Counted from the stretch's first letter, positions 11,331 through 23,618 are shown. The stretch: DNA of 64,000 bases from Protula sp. h YS-2021 (GCA_949752745.1 OX457024.1:106851692-106915691), one strand, 5' to 3'. Made by a program: numbers and translations. The notes: generated by a model from the sequence alone, not told the origin.

Positions 11331-11674
11331 ATGTGTTCGAACTTTTTTTTGGAACATATAACGTCATGGCATTGTTTATCAAGTTGTTTAACAATTGTTC
11401 AACAAATTGTTTAACAAGTTGTTCAACATGTTGTTGAACATGTTGAACCTGTTGAACATGTTGTTGAACATGTTGAACCTGTTGAACATGTTGTTGAACA
11501 ACATGTTGAACATGTTGAACAACATGTTGAATGTTGAACAACATGTTGAACAACATGTTAAACATGTTCAACAACCTGTTGAACAATTTGTTTAACAATT
11601 TGCTGACCAATTGTTAAACAACTTGCTAAACAATGCCATGACGTAATATGTTCCAAAAAGTAGTTCGAACACAT
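11331..11674. mobile_element. Foldback/MITE-like element with long inverted arms (block A)
   Basis: The left arm starts ATGTGTTCGAACT and continues GGAACATATAACGTCATGG and CATTGTTTATCAAGTTGTTT. The right arm is its reverse complement, ending AGTTCGAACACAT, with few mismatches over about 75 bp. The centre is built from AACATGTTGTTG-type words that are themselves palindromic, so almost the whole ~340 bp can fold back. No coding capacity is credible; the open frames are products of the GTTGAA repeat. No target duplication could be fixed with confidence. Confidence 0.75.
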
Positions 11675-12085
11675 TGGCCAAGAACAAAGTCCCAGCTTGC
11701 GGAAATCGATGACCTATTCCAGCGTGCATGGGTAAGGAGATTTCCCTGAAAGTTGGGCTTCAAAAGGCGAGATGGCAAAGGGTTAGCTAAATAATTAATT
11801 TAGCAACGGACCCGAACACAGATCGATTAATACATACAAAGATTTGTTTCCCAGAAAAATGGGAACCAAATCTTTTTTAATCTCTGGAAGACTGGGTAGT
11901 CTACCACAGGTACCTTCGAAAAACGTATAGAAATTCTATCCATACACGTGTACTGTTGGCCGGATGATCAATTATTTCAAGGAACAGAAACAACCCGTGA
12001 ATGCCGTTTAGACAAAACAAAACGCCGCCTCTAAAAAGTATTACTCAAGTTTTAATGTTTTCGTACGTATTATTTGCGGGATTTA
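11675..12085. other. Non-coding spacer with a short hairpin
   Basis: I see no gene. AAAGATTTGTTTCCCA and TGGGAACCAAATCTTT (about 11,838-11,876) form an inverted repeat. The rest is unremarkable and is conserved in block B and U2. Confidence 0.4.
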
Positions 12086-12089
12086 CATT

Positions 12090-12403
12090 TCACACCAGTG
12101 CGCATGTTTATTTAACTTGTCGTTGTGCTCTGTTCGCAATTCGGACCAGTGCGCATATTTATTTAACTTGCTCTGATGCGCGGTTATTTCTTCAGGCCAT
12201 TGCACAGTTTTAATTCACTTTTGGTTGTTATTTTGGACCAGTGCGCATATTTAACTTACTCTGAATCGCGGTTTGAAGTTCGGACCAGTGCCCATGTTTA
12301 TTTAACTTGCGTCGATGCGCACTTCGCATTTACAACCAGTACGTATGTTTGTTTGGCTTGCGTTGATGCGCGTTTCACCTTTCGGAAGACTGCGCATGTT
12401 TAT
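12090..12403. repeat. ~51 bp minisatellite, seven diverged units (block A)
   Basis: ACCAGTGCGCATGTTTATTT-like cores start at about 12,094, 12,145, 12,196, 12,237, 12,284, 12,335 and 12,387. Steps are 51, 51, 41, 47, 51 and 52 bases. Copies are at 17,380-17,690 and 48,748-49,050. The open frames across it reflect a period divisible by three. Confidence 0.8.
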
Positions 12404-13122
12404 TCCCACTTGGTATTGAAAATACCAAATGGAGATGGATTGCCTCGAATTCTTCAACTTTTTTCCTCCCTTTTTAATATGTTTTTCTGCTGTATGGAGG
12501 GTCACCTGAAGTCGTGCATCTGATAAAAATCGCGAGAAAGGTCAATCGGTTTCCAGACACCTACTGCAAGGCCGTTAAAGCTAGAAAAGTCAAACTTGGC
12601 ACATATATAAAGCACGATGTGATCCGATGCACCCGTTATAAATGTTTGACCTTTACGGTCAAAGTCAAATCGCGAAAAACGTTATTCAAGAAAACTAATG
12701 ATTTTTCTCGAAACGGTTACAGATCGAGCAATTTTGACCTCATTTTCGACCTCCACCCTCTATACGACGTTACATAAGGTATAACTTCCGTTGTCCTTTA
12801 CCTCCAGGTCACTTTCGAGCCCCAAGCTGGAAGTTGGCCTTTATCTTAAAAAAGGTAAATGATGGAGCAATCGGTTTTCAGACATCTCCTCCAAGACCGC
12901 TGAAGCTAGACCAATCAAACTTGCGTATTGAGGGTCATCCTACGTGGTGCACCTGATAAACATTTTTGACCTTGACCTTAGCGGTATAGTTGGTAGTATT
13001 CAGGAGGGTGTTCTACATTCAGATATGTGAAAAGTGTTAACAAATAGCAATATCATCTACCTTCCGTTTTAAGTTATCAGGCCCCAAGTGGTGTCTAATT
13101 CGCTGCGCGAATTTCGGTCTAG
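12404..13122 (+). mobile_element. Non-autonomous Helitron/HINE-like element (block A)
   Basis: The 5' end TCCCACTTGG follows a T. Near the 3' end, CCCCAAGTGG is the inverted match to CCACTTGG (subterminal inverted repeat). Then come a perfect 7 bp hairpin AATTCGC-TGC-GCGAATT (13,097-13,113), TCGGT and the terminal CTAG (13,119-13,122), followed by T. This is the arrangement described for Helentron-associated HINEs: TC start, subterminal inverted repeats, 3' hairpin, T-T insertion. The interior is rich in TTTGACCTTTACGGTCAAAG and GACCTTGACC words and has no Rep/helicase coding capacity. Confidence 0.8.
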
Positions 13123-16100
13123 TTGAATTTGCGTTGGGCGCGGTTCTTACTTTAAACCATTAGACATGTTCACGTATTTACCGACATTTAACCAATTTTA
13201 CAAAATTTTTAAAATTCCACCATTTCGGCATTTTTTGTCATTTGCGAAAACAGCCAGTCCAGGTGGAAAAGTACCTAAGAAACTTTCGATTAAAATTTTA
13301 TAACTATTTGAAAAAGACTGACAGAAATGAATTTTTTGACAATTCAGTTATTTACTACCATTTATTCCAGTTTTTGCCAAATTTTGAAGTTCCACCATTT
13401 CAGCAGTTTTAGGGAAACCGAAAAAATAATAGCCTGGTAGTCGAACCCTTGGGGAACATCGCTGCGTAACACCTAAGCGATTGGAGTAAAACTGTAGGAG
13501 GAGTAGCATTTTAAAAAAATAGGTCAAAATGGGCACAAAAAGTGTCGCCATTTTGTCAGTTTTTCGTTAACGTTAAAAAAAGTAATAGCCATGTGGGGGA
13601 CCAACCAGGGAAGATTCCTGCGTAATATCAAAATGGTTAGAGCATTACTGTAGGAGGAGTAGCATTTTAAAGAAAAAGTTTAACATACGCACATACATTC
13701 AAACCCCTTTGAAAGATCGTGTCTTTGTCCCTTTGAAGTTTTGTCCGGTATAGTATTCACTATTATTTACAGTAGCATCACAACATTTGGAACAGTAGCT
13801 ATGACACACGCATGTTCAACGTTAAGAGTTTGACAGGTTTTGATCTTTAACATATGCAGTGTTTCCTTGACCTTTGGAACTCTGTGGTGGCCAGTATTCA
13901 GCATCTATTAATGATACCATCTTATCGCCCACGCGAAAAATATCATATTTTACTATCAGAGAATTGATTTCTGCTGCACTTCTCCACAAATTAGAACTTT
14001 CTTGTATTATAGCCCACTTAAAAATGATCGGAGACACCCATAACAAATATTCAAAGCGGTTACATTACCAAAAGGAATGTTTTTACTATGTTCTGTAATA
14101 TCGCCCAACATTCCCTATTATCACCCACAAGAAAAATATATTTCTCATATTTTCGGATCACAGAATTGATTCCTGCACTTTTACAGCAGAAAATACAGCT
14201 TTCTTGCATTATCGCCCACTTACAAATCATCAAAGATATCCATAACTAATACTTAAAACGATTGAAATAACAAAAAAAATGCTTTTCTCTATACTCCCTA
14301 TTATCGCCCACCCAAAAATATCAAATTTATCATATTTTCGGGTCATAGAGTTGATTCCAGCACTTTGAAAGCCCAAATTGCAACTCTCTTGCATTATCGT
14401 CCACTTAAAAAGGATCGGTGACACCCATAAATAATATTCAAAACGGTTGCATTAACAAATGTTTTGTACTATGTTCCTTATTATCGATCAATGTTCCCTA
14501 TTATTGCCCACCCGTAAAATATCATATTTATCATATTTTCGGGTGATAGGATTGATCCCTGCACTTTTGAAGTAAAAATTACAACTTTCTTGCATTATCG
14601 CCCAATGTTTCCCATTATCACCCAACCGAAAAATATCACATTTATCATATTTTCGAGTTCAAGAATTATTCCTGCACTTTTAAAGCGATAAAATTACAAC
14701 CTTCTTGCATTATCACCCAATTTTCCCTATTATCGCCCACCCGAAAAATATCATAGAACTGACCAACTGACAACACAGTAACTAAACTCATTCAAGCCCA
14801 ACCAGAAGTACTTGCATGTAACATACTGTGCCCCTGTGCAAATTGGAACTTTGCCTTTTTAGAAAAAAAATTGGAAATTTGCAGATTTTTAAAGTTGCAA
14901 ACTTTGAAGCACAGTAGATTCAAAAATAAGGCGAAAGTACTTTTTCACCCCTAGTTCTAGTTTTCGGAATCTCCCGATGAAAAATGAGGGACCAGATAGG
15001 TTTTTTCGTATTTTACCCAAATTGGCAATAAAATCGCCAAAAATGGTTTAAGCCAAAAAAATTAAAAAATTCCTAATGCAGTGGAGGGTTAAAAACTCGT
15101 GTTTAAGATTTGATAGGAAACAAAAAAAAACAAAAAATATTCCGCTTCAGCTGCTTTTTTAGTAAAAAAGTGGAAATTTGCAAATTTTTAAAAGTTGCAA
15201 ACTCTGAAGCTCAATAGATTAAAAAATAAGTCGAAATTCAAAAAATCAAAAAAGTACTTTTAAGCCCCCATTGTTCTCGTTTCTTCATAAAAATTTTCGG
15301 AATCTTCCGATGAAAAATGCATGACTAGACAGGTTTTTTTTGTATTTTGCCCAAATTTGCAATAAATTCGCCAAAAATGGTTGAAACCAAAAAATAAGAA
15401 AAAATGTCTAATGCATTAGATGGTTAGGAACTCGTGTTTAAAATTGTTAAGAATCGGATAAAAAATAAAAAAGTTATTCCACTTTAACCGTTGCGGGACG
15501 GACAGATGGACGGACGACACTTTCCCTCATCTGTATAGCCCTGTTGGCTGAAATGCCAACTGGGCTAAAAACAAAACCTGTGAAAGTTACTCAACTTCTA
15601 CATTTTTCAAAAAGATTTGTGAGGTAACAGTCTTATTCACATGTCCAGATTCACAAATAGACCCATGTACTCTGGAATGCTGCTTATATATGCCAAAGAA
15701 ATCACGTGACTTGAACAGTGTCACACGACTAAATCTTGAAAATTTGACAACTAATCAGCATGTTTAAAAAAGTGACACATTTCACCTTACTTGATATATC
15801 GATTAATTGAATCAAACATAAAACATAAATCATTTAAATGACTGCACAACAGGGCAATTTCGGCCTTCAGTAGTTAGAAAACGAGAGTTCGAAAACAGGA
15901 AGTGATGTCATAATGACGTCATATAGACTATTTGCATAGGTGGTTATAAGCGTATTTGAAACTTTTAAAAAAGTGAAAAAGTGAGATAACTTTCGTTACG
16001 GTTGACCGATTTGAATGAAAATTTTACCGTTTGAATCAGTTTTATGTCTAGGTTTGACATAAAGTATCACAGGCTATTTGTACAGGTGGCTATATGCATA

Positions 16101-16620
16101 ATTTTGACATGCCGTCACTTTAACTTTGTAAAAAGTGAAAAAGTGGGATAACTTTCGTTATGGTTGACCGATTTGAGTGAAAATTTTACCGTTTGATTCA
16201 GTTTTATATCTAGTTTTACAGCAATCACAGGCTATTTTCACAGGTAGTTGTATGCATAATTTTGACATGCTGCCATTTTAACTTTTAAAAAGTGAAAAAA
16301 ACGAGAAAATTTGCGCTATAGTTGACCGATTTGAATAAAAGTTTTACCGTTTGATTCAGTTTTATTTCTACTTTTATCATAAAGTAGTCACAGGCTATTT
16401 GCGCATGTGGCTGTAAGCATAATATATATTTTAGCAACTTTTTAAAGAAGTAGATAACTTTCAGCATGTTCAATCGATTTGAATGAAAATGTTACCGTTT
16501 GATCCAGTTTTATTTCTAGTTTTGCATTGGTTACAGGGCTATTTGCACAGGTGGCTGCAAGCACTTTGTGGAGCACACCCATTCAAACATGTCTTCGAAT
16601 GGCAAGCCCCCCATTCAAAC

Positions 16621-16961
16621 ATGTGTTTGAACTTTTTTTTGGAACATATAACGTCATGGCATTGTTTATCAAGTTGTTTAACAATTGTTCAACAAATTGT
16701 TAAACAAGTTGTTCAACATGTTGTTGAACATGTTGAACCTGTTGAACATGTTGAACATGTTGAACCTGTTGAACATGTTGTTGAACAACATGTTGAACAT
16801 GTTGAACAACATGTTGAATGTTGAACAACATGTTGAACAACATGTTAAACATGTTCAACAACCTGTTGAACAATTTGTTTAACAATTTGCTGACCAATTG
16901 TTAAACAACTTGCTAAACAATGCCATGACGTAATATGTTCCAAAAAGTAGTTCGAACACAT
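16621..16961. mobile_element. Foldback/MITE-like element (block B)
   Basis: This is the second copy of the element at 11,331-11,674, with the same inverted arms (ATGTGTTTGAACT left, AGTTCGAACACAT right). The left arm has one extra mismatch, and the centre is shorter by one repeat word. Confidence 0.75.
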
Positions 16962-17690
16962 TGGCCAAGAACAAAGTCCCAGCTTGCGGAAATCGATGAC
17001 CTATTCCAGCGTGCATGGGTAAGGAGATTTCCCTGAAAGTTGGGCTTCAAAAGGCGAGATGGCAAAGGGTTAGCTAAATAATTAATTTAGCAACGGACCC
17101 GAACACAGATCGATTAATACATACAAAGATTTGTTTCCCAGAAAAATGGGAACCAAATCTTTTTTAATCTCTGGAAGACTGGGTAGTCTACCACAGGTAC
17201 CTTCGAAAAACGTATAGAAATTCTATCCATACACGTGTACTGTTGGCCGGATTATCAATTATTTCAAGGAACAGAAACAACCCGTGAATGCCGTTTAGAC
17301 AAAACAAAACGCCGCCTCTAAAAAGTATTACTCAAGTTTTAATGTTTTCGTACGTATTATTTGCGGGATTTACATTTCACACCAGTGCGCATGTTTATTT
17401 AACTTGTCGTTGTGCTCTGTTCGCAATTCGGACCAGTGCGCATATTTATTTAACTTGCTCTGATGCGCGGTTATTTCTTCAGGCCATTGCACAGTTTTAA
17501 TTCACTTTTGGTTGTTATTTTGGACCAGTGCGCATATTTAACTTACTCTGAATCGCGGTTTGAAGTTCGGACCAGTGCCCATGTTTATTTAACTTGCGTC
17601 GATGCGCACTTCGCATTTACAACCAGTACGTATGTTTGTTTGGCTTGCGTTGATGCGCGTTTCACCTTTCGGAAGACTGCGCATGTTTAT

Positions 17691-18409
17691 TCCCACTTGG
17701 TATTGAAAATACCAAATGGAGATGGATTGCCTCGAATTCTTCAACTTTTTTCCTCCCTTTTTAATATGTTTTTCTGCTGTATGGAGGGTCACCTGAAGTC
17801 GTGCATCTGATAAAAATCGCGAGAAAGGTCAATCGGTTTCCAGACACCTACTGCAAGGCCGTTAAAGCTAGAAAAGTCAAACTTGGCACATATATAAAGC
17901 ACGATGTGATCCGATGCACCCGTTATAAATGTTTGACCTTTACGGTCAAAGTCAAATCGCGAAAAACGTTATTCAAGAAAACTAATGATTTTTCTCGAAA
18001 CGGTTACAGATCGAGCAATTTTGACCTCATTTTCGACCTCCACCCTCTATACGACGTTACATAAGGTATAACTTCCGTTGTCCTTTACCTCCAGGTCACT
18101 TTCGAGCCCCAAGCTGGAAGTTGGCCTTTATCTTAAAAAAGGTAAATGATGGAGCAATCGGTTTTCAGACATCTCCTCCAAGACCGCTGAAGCTAGACCA
18201 ATCAAACTTGCGTATTGAGGGTCATCCTACGTGGTGCACCTGATAAACATTTTTGACCTTGACCTTAGCGGTATAGTTGGTAGTATTCAGGAGGGTGTTC
18301 TACATTCAGATATGTGAAAAGTGTTAACAAATAGCAATATCATCTACCTTCCGTTTTAAGTTATCAGGCCCCAAGTGGTGTCTAATTCGCTGCGCGAATT
18401 TCGGTCTAG
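17691..18409 (+). mobile_element. Non-autonomous Helitron/HINE-like element (block B)
   Basis: It starts TCCCACTTGG at 17,691 and ends in hairpin, TCGGT and CTAG at 18,406-18,409. It is a by-product of the tandem duplication and not a separate insertion, since its flanks match those of block A. Confidence 0.8.
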
Positions 18410-18469
18410 TTGAATTTGCGTTGGGCGCGGTTCTTACTTTAAACCATTAGACATGTTCATTTAATATAT

Positions 18470-19195
18470 TTGGCCAATTTTTGGCGGATCACCAAAGAAA
18501 GCAAATTTTCAAGAGGGGCTTACCTACGAAACAATCGATCGATATTGAAAAGGAATTGAATTAAAATTGTTGCAGAAGAAGCATTTTCAAAATTCAACAG
18601 CAATCAATAAAAAATGCCCCTTATTTAGCCAAAAATTTTGGCGGATCGCCAAAAAAGTAAGTTTTAAAGAGAAGCCTAATAAAGAGAACATTCGTACAAA
18701 GTTAATGAAAATCTGATGAAATTTGTAGGAGAAGCATTTTGAAAATTGCCAATCAAAATTATAAATGCCCCATATGACCAATTTTTGTGGGTCGTCAATT
18801 TCAAGAGAGTAATTTTCAAGAGGGGTCTACTTAGGGAACATTCATACACAACTGGAAAGGATTCAATCAGAATTGTAGGAGAAGAAGCATTTTGAATATA
18901 AAACGCAAATAAATTAAAGAATGCCCCCATTTGGCCAATTTTTGGCGGATGGCCAAAAAAAGTAATTTTTCAAGAGGGTCCTGCGTTAGCAACACTCGTA
19001 CAAAATTTAAAGAAAATCTGATCAAGAGAAGCATTTTGAAAATTGGCAACTGAAAAATTTGAAATGCCCCCCATTTAGCCAATTTTTGGCGGATTGCCAT
19101 AAAATAATTTTTCAAGAGAGGCCTATTTAGAGAACATTCGTACAAAATTTGAAAGGAATCCGATCAGAACTGAAGGAGAAAACGCATTTTAAGTA
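18470..19195. repeat. ~150 bp tandem array, five units (U1)
   Basis: Each unit has TTTTTGGCGGATCACCAAA, TTTTCAAGAG, AGAACATTCGTACAAA, AATCTGAT, AGGAGAAGCATTTTGAAAAT and AATGCCCC. The GGCGGAT-like motif recurs at about 18,482, 18,638, 18,789 (changed), 18,943 and 19,087. It is repeated in U2 at 49,815-50,525. Confidence 0.8.
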
Positions 19196-19199
19196 AAAG

Positions 19200-19400
19200 T
19201 TTACACACGTACATATAAACAACGGATGTCCCTCTTTTGATGTGATAAGACCAGCCCGGCTGGTCTAAAAACCACGTAAGTGACGGATGTACCGAAAATC
19301 TACCACATAATACAATCATTGTGGACACGGACAGACGGACGGACCCAAAATCAACAGTCCCTCGCTTCGTGCTACGCGGTGGGGGGGGGGGGCTGGGCTA
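19200..19400. repeat. Terminal-hairpin repeat with perfect AGACCAGC palindrome (U1)
   Basis: AGACCAGCCCGGCTGGTCT (19,248-19,266) is a perfect 8 bp stem with a CCG loop. It is followed by ACACGGACAGACGGACGGAC (from about 19,325) and a run of 12-14 G at about 19,380. The U2 copy (50,586-50,735) keeps the stem but has a shorter G run. The layout resembles the repeat at 10,205-10,285. Confidence 0.55.
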
Positions 19401-19732
19401 AAAAGCAGAACACTTCACATTAACGTTTGAACTTTATTTCATAATCGTGAGTAAAACAAATACAAAAAAAATTACTCAGTTCCAAACAAGCCTTTTTACG
19501 CTACAGGTCACTGCAGTAGCATCATTCTTAACACTACAACTCGATTAGAAACGTACGTATAAACCAATATCACTGGAAGGACCTTAATCGAATACACGCA
19601 GGCGCAGATTTCACAGGAATAGCTATTTCACAAATCGCGTGATTCTGTCACAGATCTGTTATGTCACAGATCTGCATATGTGTAACGCAGTCACGTCACC
19701 GTGAAACACCTGTGCGCCACACATCAATAGAC
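19400..19732. other. Non-coding spacer
   Basis: No gene is seen. Two ATCTGTTATGTCACAGATCT-like inverted words at about 19,653-19,675 can form a short hairpin. Confidence 0.35.
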
Positions 19733-20022
19733 TTGTGACTGCCATTACATGACGACACGCGGCAGTCACTTATAAGATATGTAACAGCCGCTTACAAGAC
19801 TTGTAACAGTCACTTATAAGACATGTGACAATCGCTAACAAGATCTGTGATAGTCTTTGCAAGACTTGTGACAGTCCGCTACCAGACTTGTGACAATCAT
19901 TACAAGGTTTGTGACAGTCATTGCCAGAGCTGTAACATTCACTTACAAGACTTGCCACAGTCATTTATAAGACTTGTGACAGTTATCTACAAGATTTGTA
20001 ACAGTCCGTTAAAAGATTTGTG
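19733..20022. repeat. 24 bp minisatellite, about twelve units (U1)
   Basis: Units of the form AGACTTGTGACAGTCACTTACA run in tandem with point changes. The same array is in U2 (51,060-51,355). Arm L ends inside its last unit or units, so this array is one of the rearrangement breakpoints. Confidence 0.85.
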
Positions 20023-20212
20023 AATAATGAGTGCTTTTAGAAAGAGTGGGATGAAACAACTGAGATTTTTCAAATTATATTTTTGTTTTTATTTATTATG
20101 TTTTTGTTAATCATGTATTTGTTCCTACCGATAACCGAACTAGCTACAGATAAAAACTTTTTGATATGAATCCTTTCAAAAGCAGATCTCTATTCTTAAC
20201 AGCTTAAAACAT

Positions 20213-20870
20213 GTCATAACTGGAGCTGCAAGTGCACAACAACATCAGTGTATCCGAACATGCCAAACAACTTTACTAGTCAGCCACTACCGTTTGTTTT
20301 TGCAAACAAAAACAAATATTCCCCCCCCCCACTCCTATCCCATCCATCCTTCTTTTCAAACGCTTGCCTCTCCTTCGGTTTAGAAAGTTTTATTTCGATA
20401 ATCTTGTATCATTTCAGAATTATTTTACTTTATATATATATGAATATATATCAGCAGGATTTGTACAATTTTTCCATGATAAAATTCCCTGATATTTCCC
20501 TCCCAAAAATATTTTTAGGTTTTCCCTGACATGTATGAGCCCTGTATCTGATATGTGTCATAACTAGAGCTGCAAGTGCACAACAACATCAGTGTACCCG
20601 AACATGCCAAACAACTTTACTAGTCAGCCACTACCGTTTGTTTTTGTAAACAAAAACAAATATCCCACCACTACCATCCCATCCCTCCTTCTTTTCAAAC
20701 GCTTAGAAAGTTTTATTTCGATAATCTTGTATCATTTCAGAATTATTTTACTTTATATATATATGAATATATATCAGCAGGATTAGTACAATTTTTCCAT
20801 GATAAAATTCCCTGATATTTCCCTGACAAAAATATTTTTAGGTTTTCCCTGACATGTATGAGCCCTGTAT
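20213..20870. repeat. 344 bp tandem duplication within U1
   Basis: GTCATAACTGGAGCTGCAAG at 20,213 and GTCATAACTAGAGCTGCAAG at 20,557 begin two units running through ACTTTACTAGTCAGCCACTACC and GAATATATATCAGCAGGAT. The second unit lacks GCCTCTCCTTCGGTTT. U2 has the same pair (51,546 and 51,889). Arm L has only one unit (about 3,310-3,600). Confidence 0.88.
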
Positions 20871-21272
20871 CTGATGTGCCCAGAAGTCGCCCTACGTAAG
20901 CCCTTTATCTTGTTTCTGAAAGAGTGGGGTGTGTAACCTGAGCTCTGGGTATCATAATGTTCAGTTTCTATATCCATGCATGTGCAAGTATAGCAATAAG
21001 GAATGTGGCCACTATAAACTGGGCTTATAGCCTGTGCCCTTTTTAATCTGGGTCCAGAAAGTGTTCCATGCAATCTGGTTTGACTCTTAAGTCTCTTTTA
21101 TCCCGGTCTGTGGAGGTAGGCACCACATAAGTTTCAGTGTATTTATCTTATCCGGGTGTTTGAGGTGCTTACGGTCAGGCAGGATTTTTTTCTGTACACT
21201 TTTTTTCTTGATTACCGTCACATTTACTCAATGCACATCTGTTGCATTGTTTGCAGTGCGAGTAAAAAAAGA

Positions 21273-22312
21273 ATGGATTCCCCTGAGTTTCATAAATATC
21301 TTCTTCCTGAATGCATTTTCAACATGGTTTTGTTCAGAAAAGATGTTGATCAATACATGCGAAAGTTATTATTTATGCTCACGGAGAGTGGTCAGTTAAC
21401 TGAACATCTTCCTTTCGGCGGACTGTATGAATTTTATTAACGCAAAGTTTCGAACATAACTTTTAGCTGGCACGTGTTCATATGACAATTAAAGTTGATG
21501 TTGTTCCAGCTCTGCAGTACAGCTCGTTTGAAACAAATATACTAAGGCGGTCAAGAACAATACAAGTACTTTGTGTTTTGTAAAACAATTGGCCGGATGG
21601 GTCCCATATCAAAGTATTCGATAAGCTTGTACCCGATAGCTTTTGCAGACACGGAAAACCATTTAATAAGTCGTTTGCCAAAAAGTGGACAGCTTGGATT
21701 TAGATTTGCCAAAGCCATGCGAATGCAGTCATTATTTCCAAAGAGGTTGCTGAAGATGTTTATGAAGCATATCTCAAGCATATATGCTCAAAACAAGCTT
21801 ATTTTTCTGCGTGTTGTCCTTTCCAAATCTTTGCCTCCAACGTGAGCAGTGGGCATTTCTTATACTGAAACATTTAGAAGAGAGAATAAAAGTACTGTAG
21901 ATTATTACTAAATTTCTTCGATATCACGGAGAGGTATGATAACGAGCATACAGCAATATTCTCATGCGTTCATGCACAAAATGGGTTTATGTTAAAACAG
22001 GATGAGAAACCGCATTGTTGCGTACAGCGTGACAACCTCCTCGTTATTATTCGGTACATCTTATCCATTCTGGATGCCGGTTTAGAGGCACTGCGCTGTC
22101 CCGTAACTAGCAGTCGCTTAAGCAACATGGCAAAATGCGCCTGCCAACTTCAACCGTTAATGTGGTTAGTGGACTATAAACAGTCTTGTGCTGTTTATAT
22201 GAGACTGTGTTTGGAATACAAAAAGCTCCAGGAGTTAAAATTAGTGAAGAAATGTAAGGAAATCCTCCCTTCCGAAGTGCTTGAAGTTTATAGTGGTTTG
22301 GGAAAACCTTGA
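21273..22312 (+). pseudogene. Mab-21 domain / cGAS-like receptor pseudogene, copy U1
   Basis: From ATG 21,273, just after an acceptor-like TTGTTTGCAG at 21,247-21,256, the first frame ends at a stop after GGLYEFY (21,438). The KVDVVPALQY strand follows in another frame, because ten bases present in arm L (GGAAAA and AACA around the GKVFKHM codons) are missing here. Further open pieces carry IAFADTENHLI, FRFAKAMR, then AYLKHICSKQ in the frame that arm L reads as AYLKTYMLK, so this copy has one more indel. REQWAFLILKHLEERI and the terminal 107-codon piece follow. At least three frame changes make it non-functional. It reads toward the HINE at 24,491. Confidence 0.72.
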
Positions 22313-23268
22313 AAATTAACACTTCGTTGTTTCCTGTTTGACAACAATGCGTGACCTTTAGCTATAGCTAGATGAGATATAATGTGACTATGTTTTTAGT
22401 AATGTTTTATGTTTTTGGAAGTCTTATGACGTGTTCTGTTTATTTGTTGTCAATGTATAATTGATATTAATATATGACATATCTAGATTACATATATAAA
22501 GATATCTCTTAATTCAAAATCCTATAGATGCAGCGTAGAAGCCATTCAACTGGCTACATGTGTATTAAGTGGAAAGAAACAGGGTTTGATGTCATTGTTA
22601 AATGCAAGCTATGAAAATCGGCGATAGCTAGAGTAGGGAATAAGGGAAGACATCATCAGAACAAACATGTTTTAATAGGTGAATACGCCTACTCTCCTCC
22701 TGTGTAAAGAAGTCATCCTGTATGAGTGTTTTTTTTGTTGTTATATGGGTATTTAATGACCATGCACCTTGAAATTAAACACAAATTTCAAAAGCATTAA
22801 ATTATATACTGCATTTATTAAAAATTATAGATATACTAGTGTAACCTTATATTAACTCGACTTTTATGTATTTTCTTGTTTTATAGATTTTAGTCATAAA
22901 GCTAACAAATAGGTGAAATAAGAAGCTCAAATTCAATAAAACCACAGCTATACATTTCCATGATTCAGTTGTATTTGTCAATTTATAGCTCAATTTTGAA
23001 GTGCACAGTATAGTGTAATATTTGTCTAGAAACTGCTTCTCTGGAAAGTTTCTATAGAAAACATTAAGATAGGAAAATATAACATTTAGTTTTATTTCGG
23101 GACTTGGAATTAAGTAAAAATTGAACTACATTAATGCGCTTCATGGCTCACAATATAAACTCATTTAACAGTTTTAGAGGTTTTCATATTCATATTAATT
23201 AGAAGTAATTTCAATTTAATGTTATTTTCTTTCGCAATAACAGCTTCTGTTCAAGTGAACAGAGAAAG
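22313..23268. other. AT-rich 3' flank of the Mab-21 pseudogene
   Basis: No gene is seen. It is shared in L (841-1,794, inverted) and U2 (53,534-54,470). U2 has a local ATATACATATACATA expansion at about 53,727-53,765 that the other two lack. Confidence 0.4.
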
Positions 23269-23269
23269 T

Positions 23270-23618
<349 letters not shown>

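Larger units (their letters stand above)
7874..13168 (+). repeat. 5.29 kb tandem block A
   Basis: This block is followed directly by a nearly identical copy B (13,169-18,455). The join reads ...TAGACATG|TTCACGTATTTACCG: the left parent at 7,874 reads TTCACGTATT and the right parent at 18,456 reads TTCATTTAAT, so both share TTCA at the junction. The block is built of tandem arrays, a foldback element and a HINE, and no protein gene is seen in it. Confidence 0.94.
13169..18455 (+). repeat. 5.29 kb tandem block B
   Basis: This is a near-identical copy of 7,874-13,168, with corresponding points 5,287-5,295 bases downstream. Differences are few: AATGAATTTTTTGAC in place of AATGAATGGTTTGAC, loss of one AACATGTTGTTG word in the foldback centre, and small homopolymer changes. 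It contains the same arrays: 156 bp pair 13,425-13,690; 190 bp array 13,884-14,760; 325 bp pair 14,835-15,482; hairpin repeat 15,492-15,572; 160 bp array 15,920-16,580; minisatellite 17,380-17,690. Confidence 0.94.

Noticed and set aside
11293..11610. HVEQ/NMLN-rich open frames on both strands, also in the other two copies
   Set aside because: They arise from the GTTGAACAT palindromic repeat of the foldback element and have no protein-like composition.
12001..12523. 70 and 115 codon frames with repeated SAHVYLTC-type peptides
   Set aside because: They derive from the 51 bp minisatellite, whose period is divisible by three.
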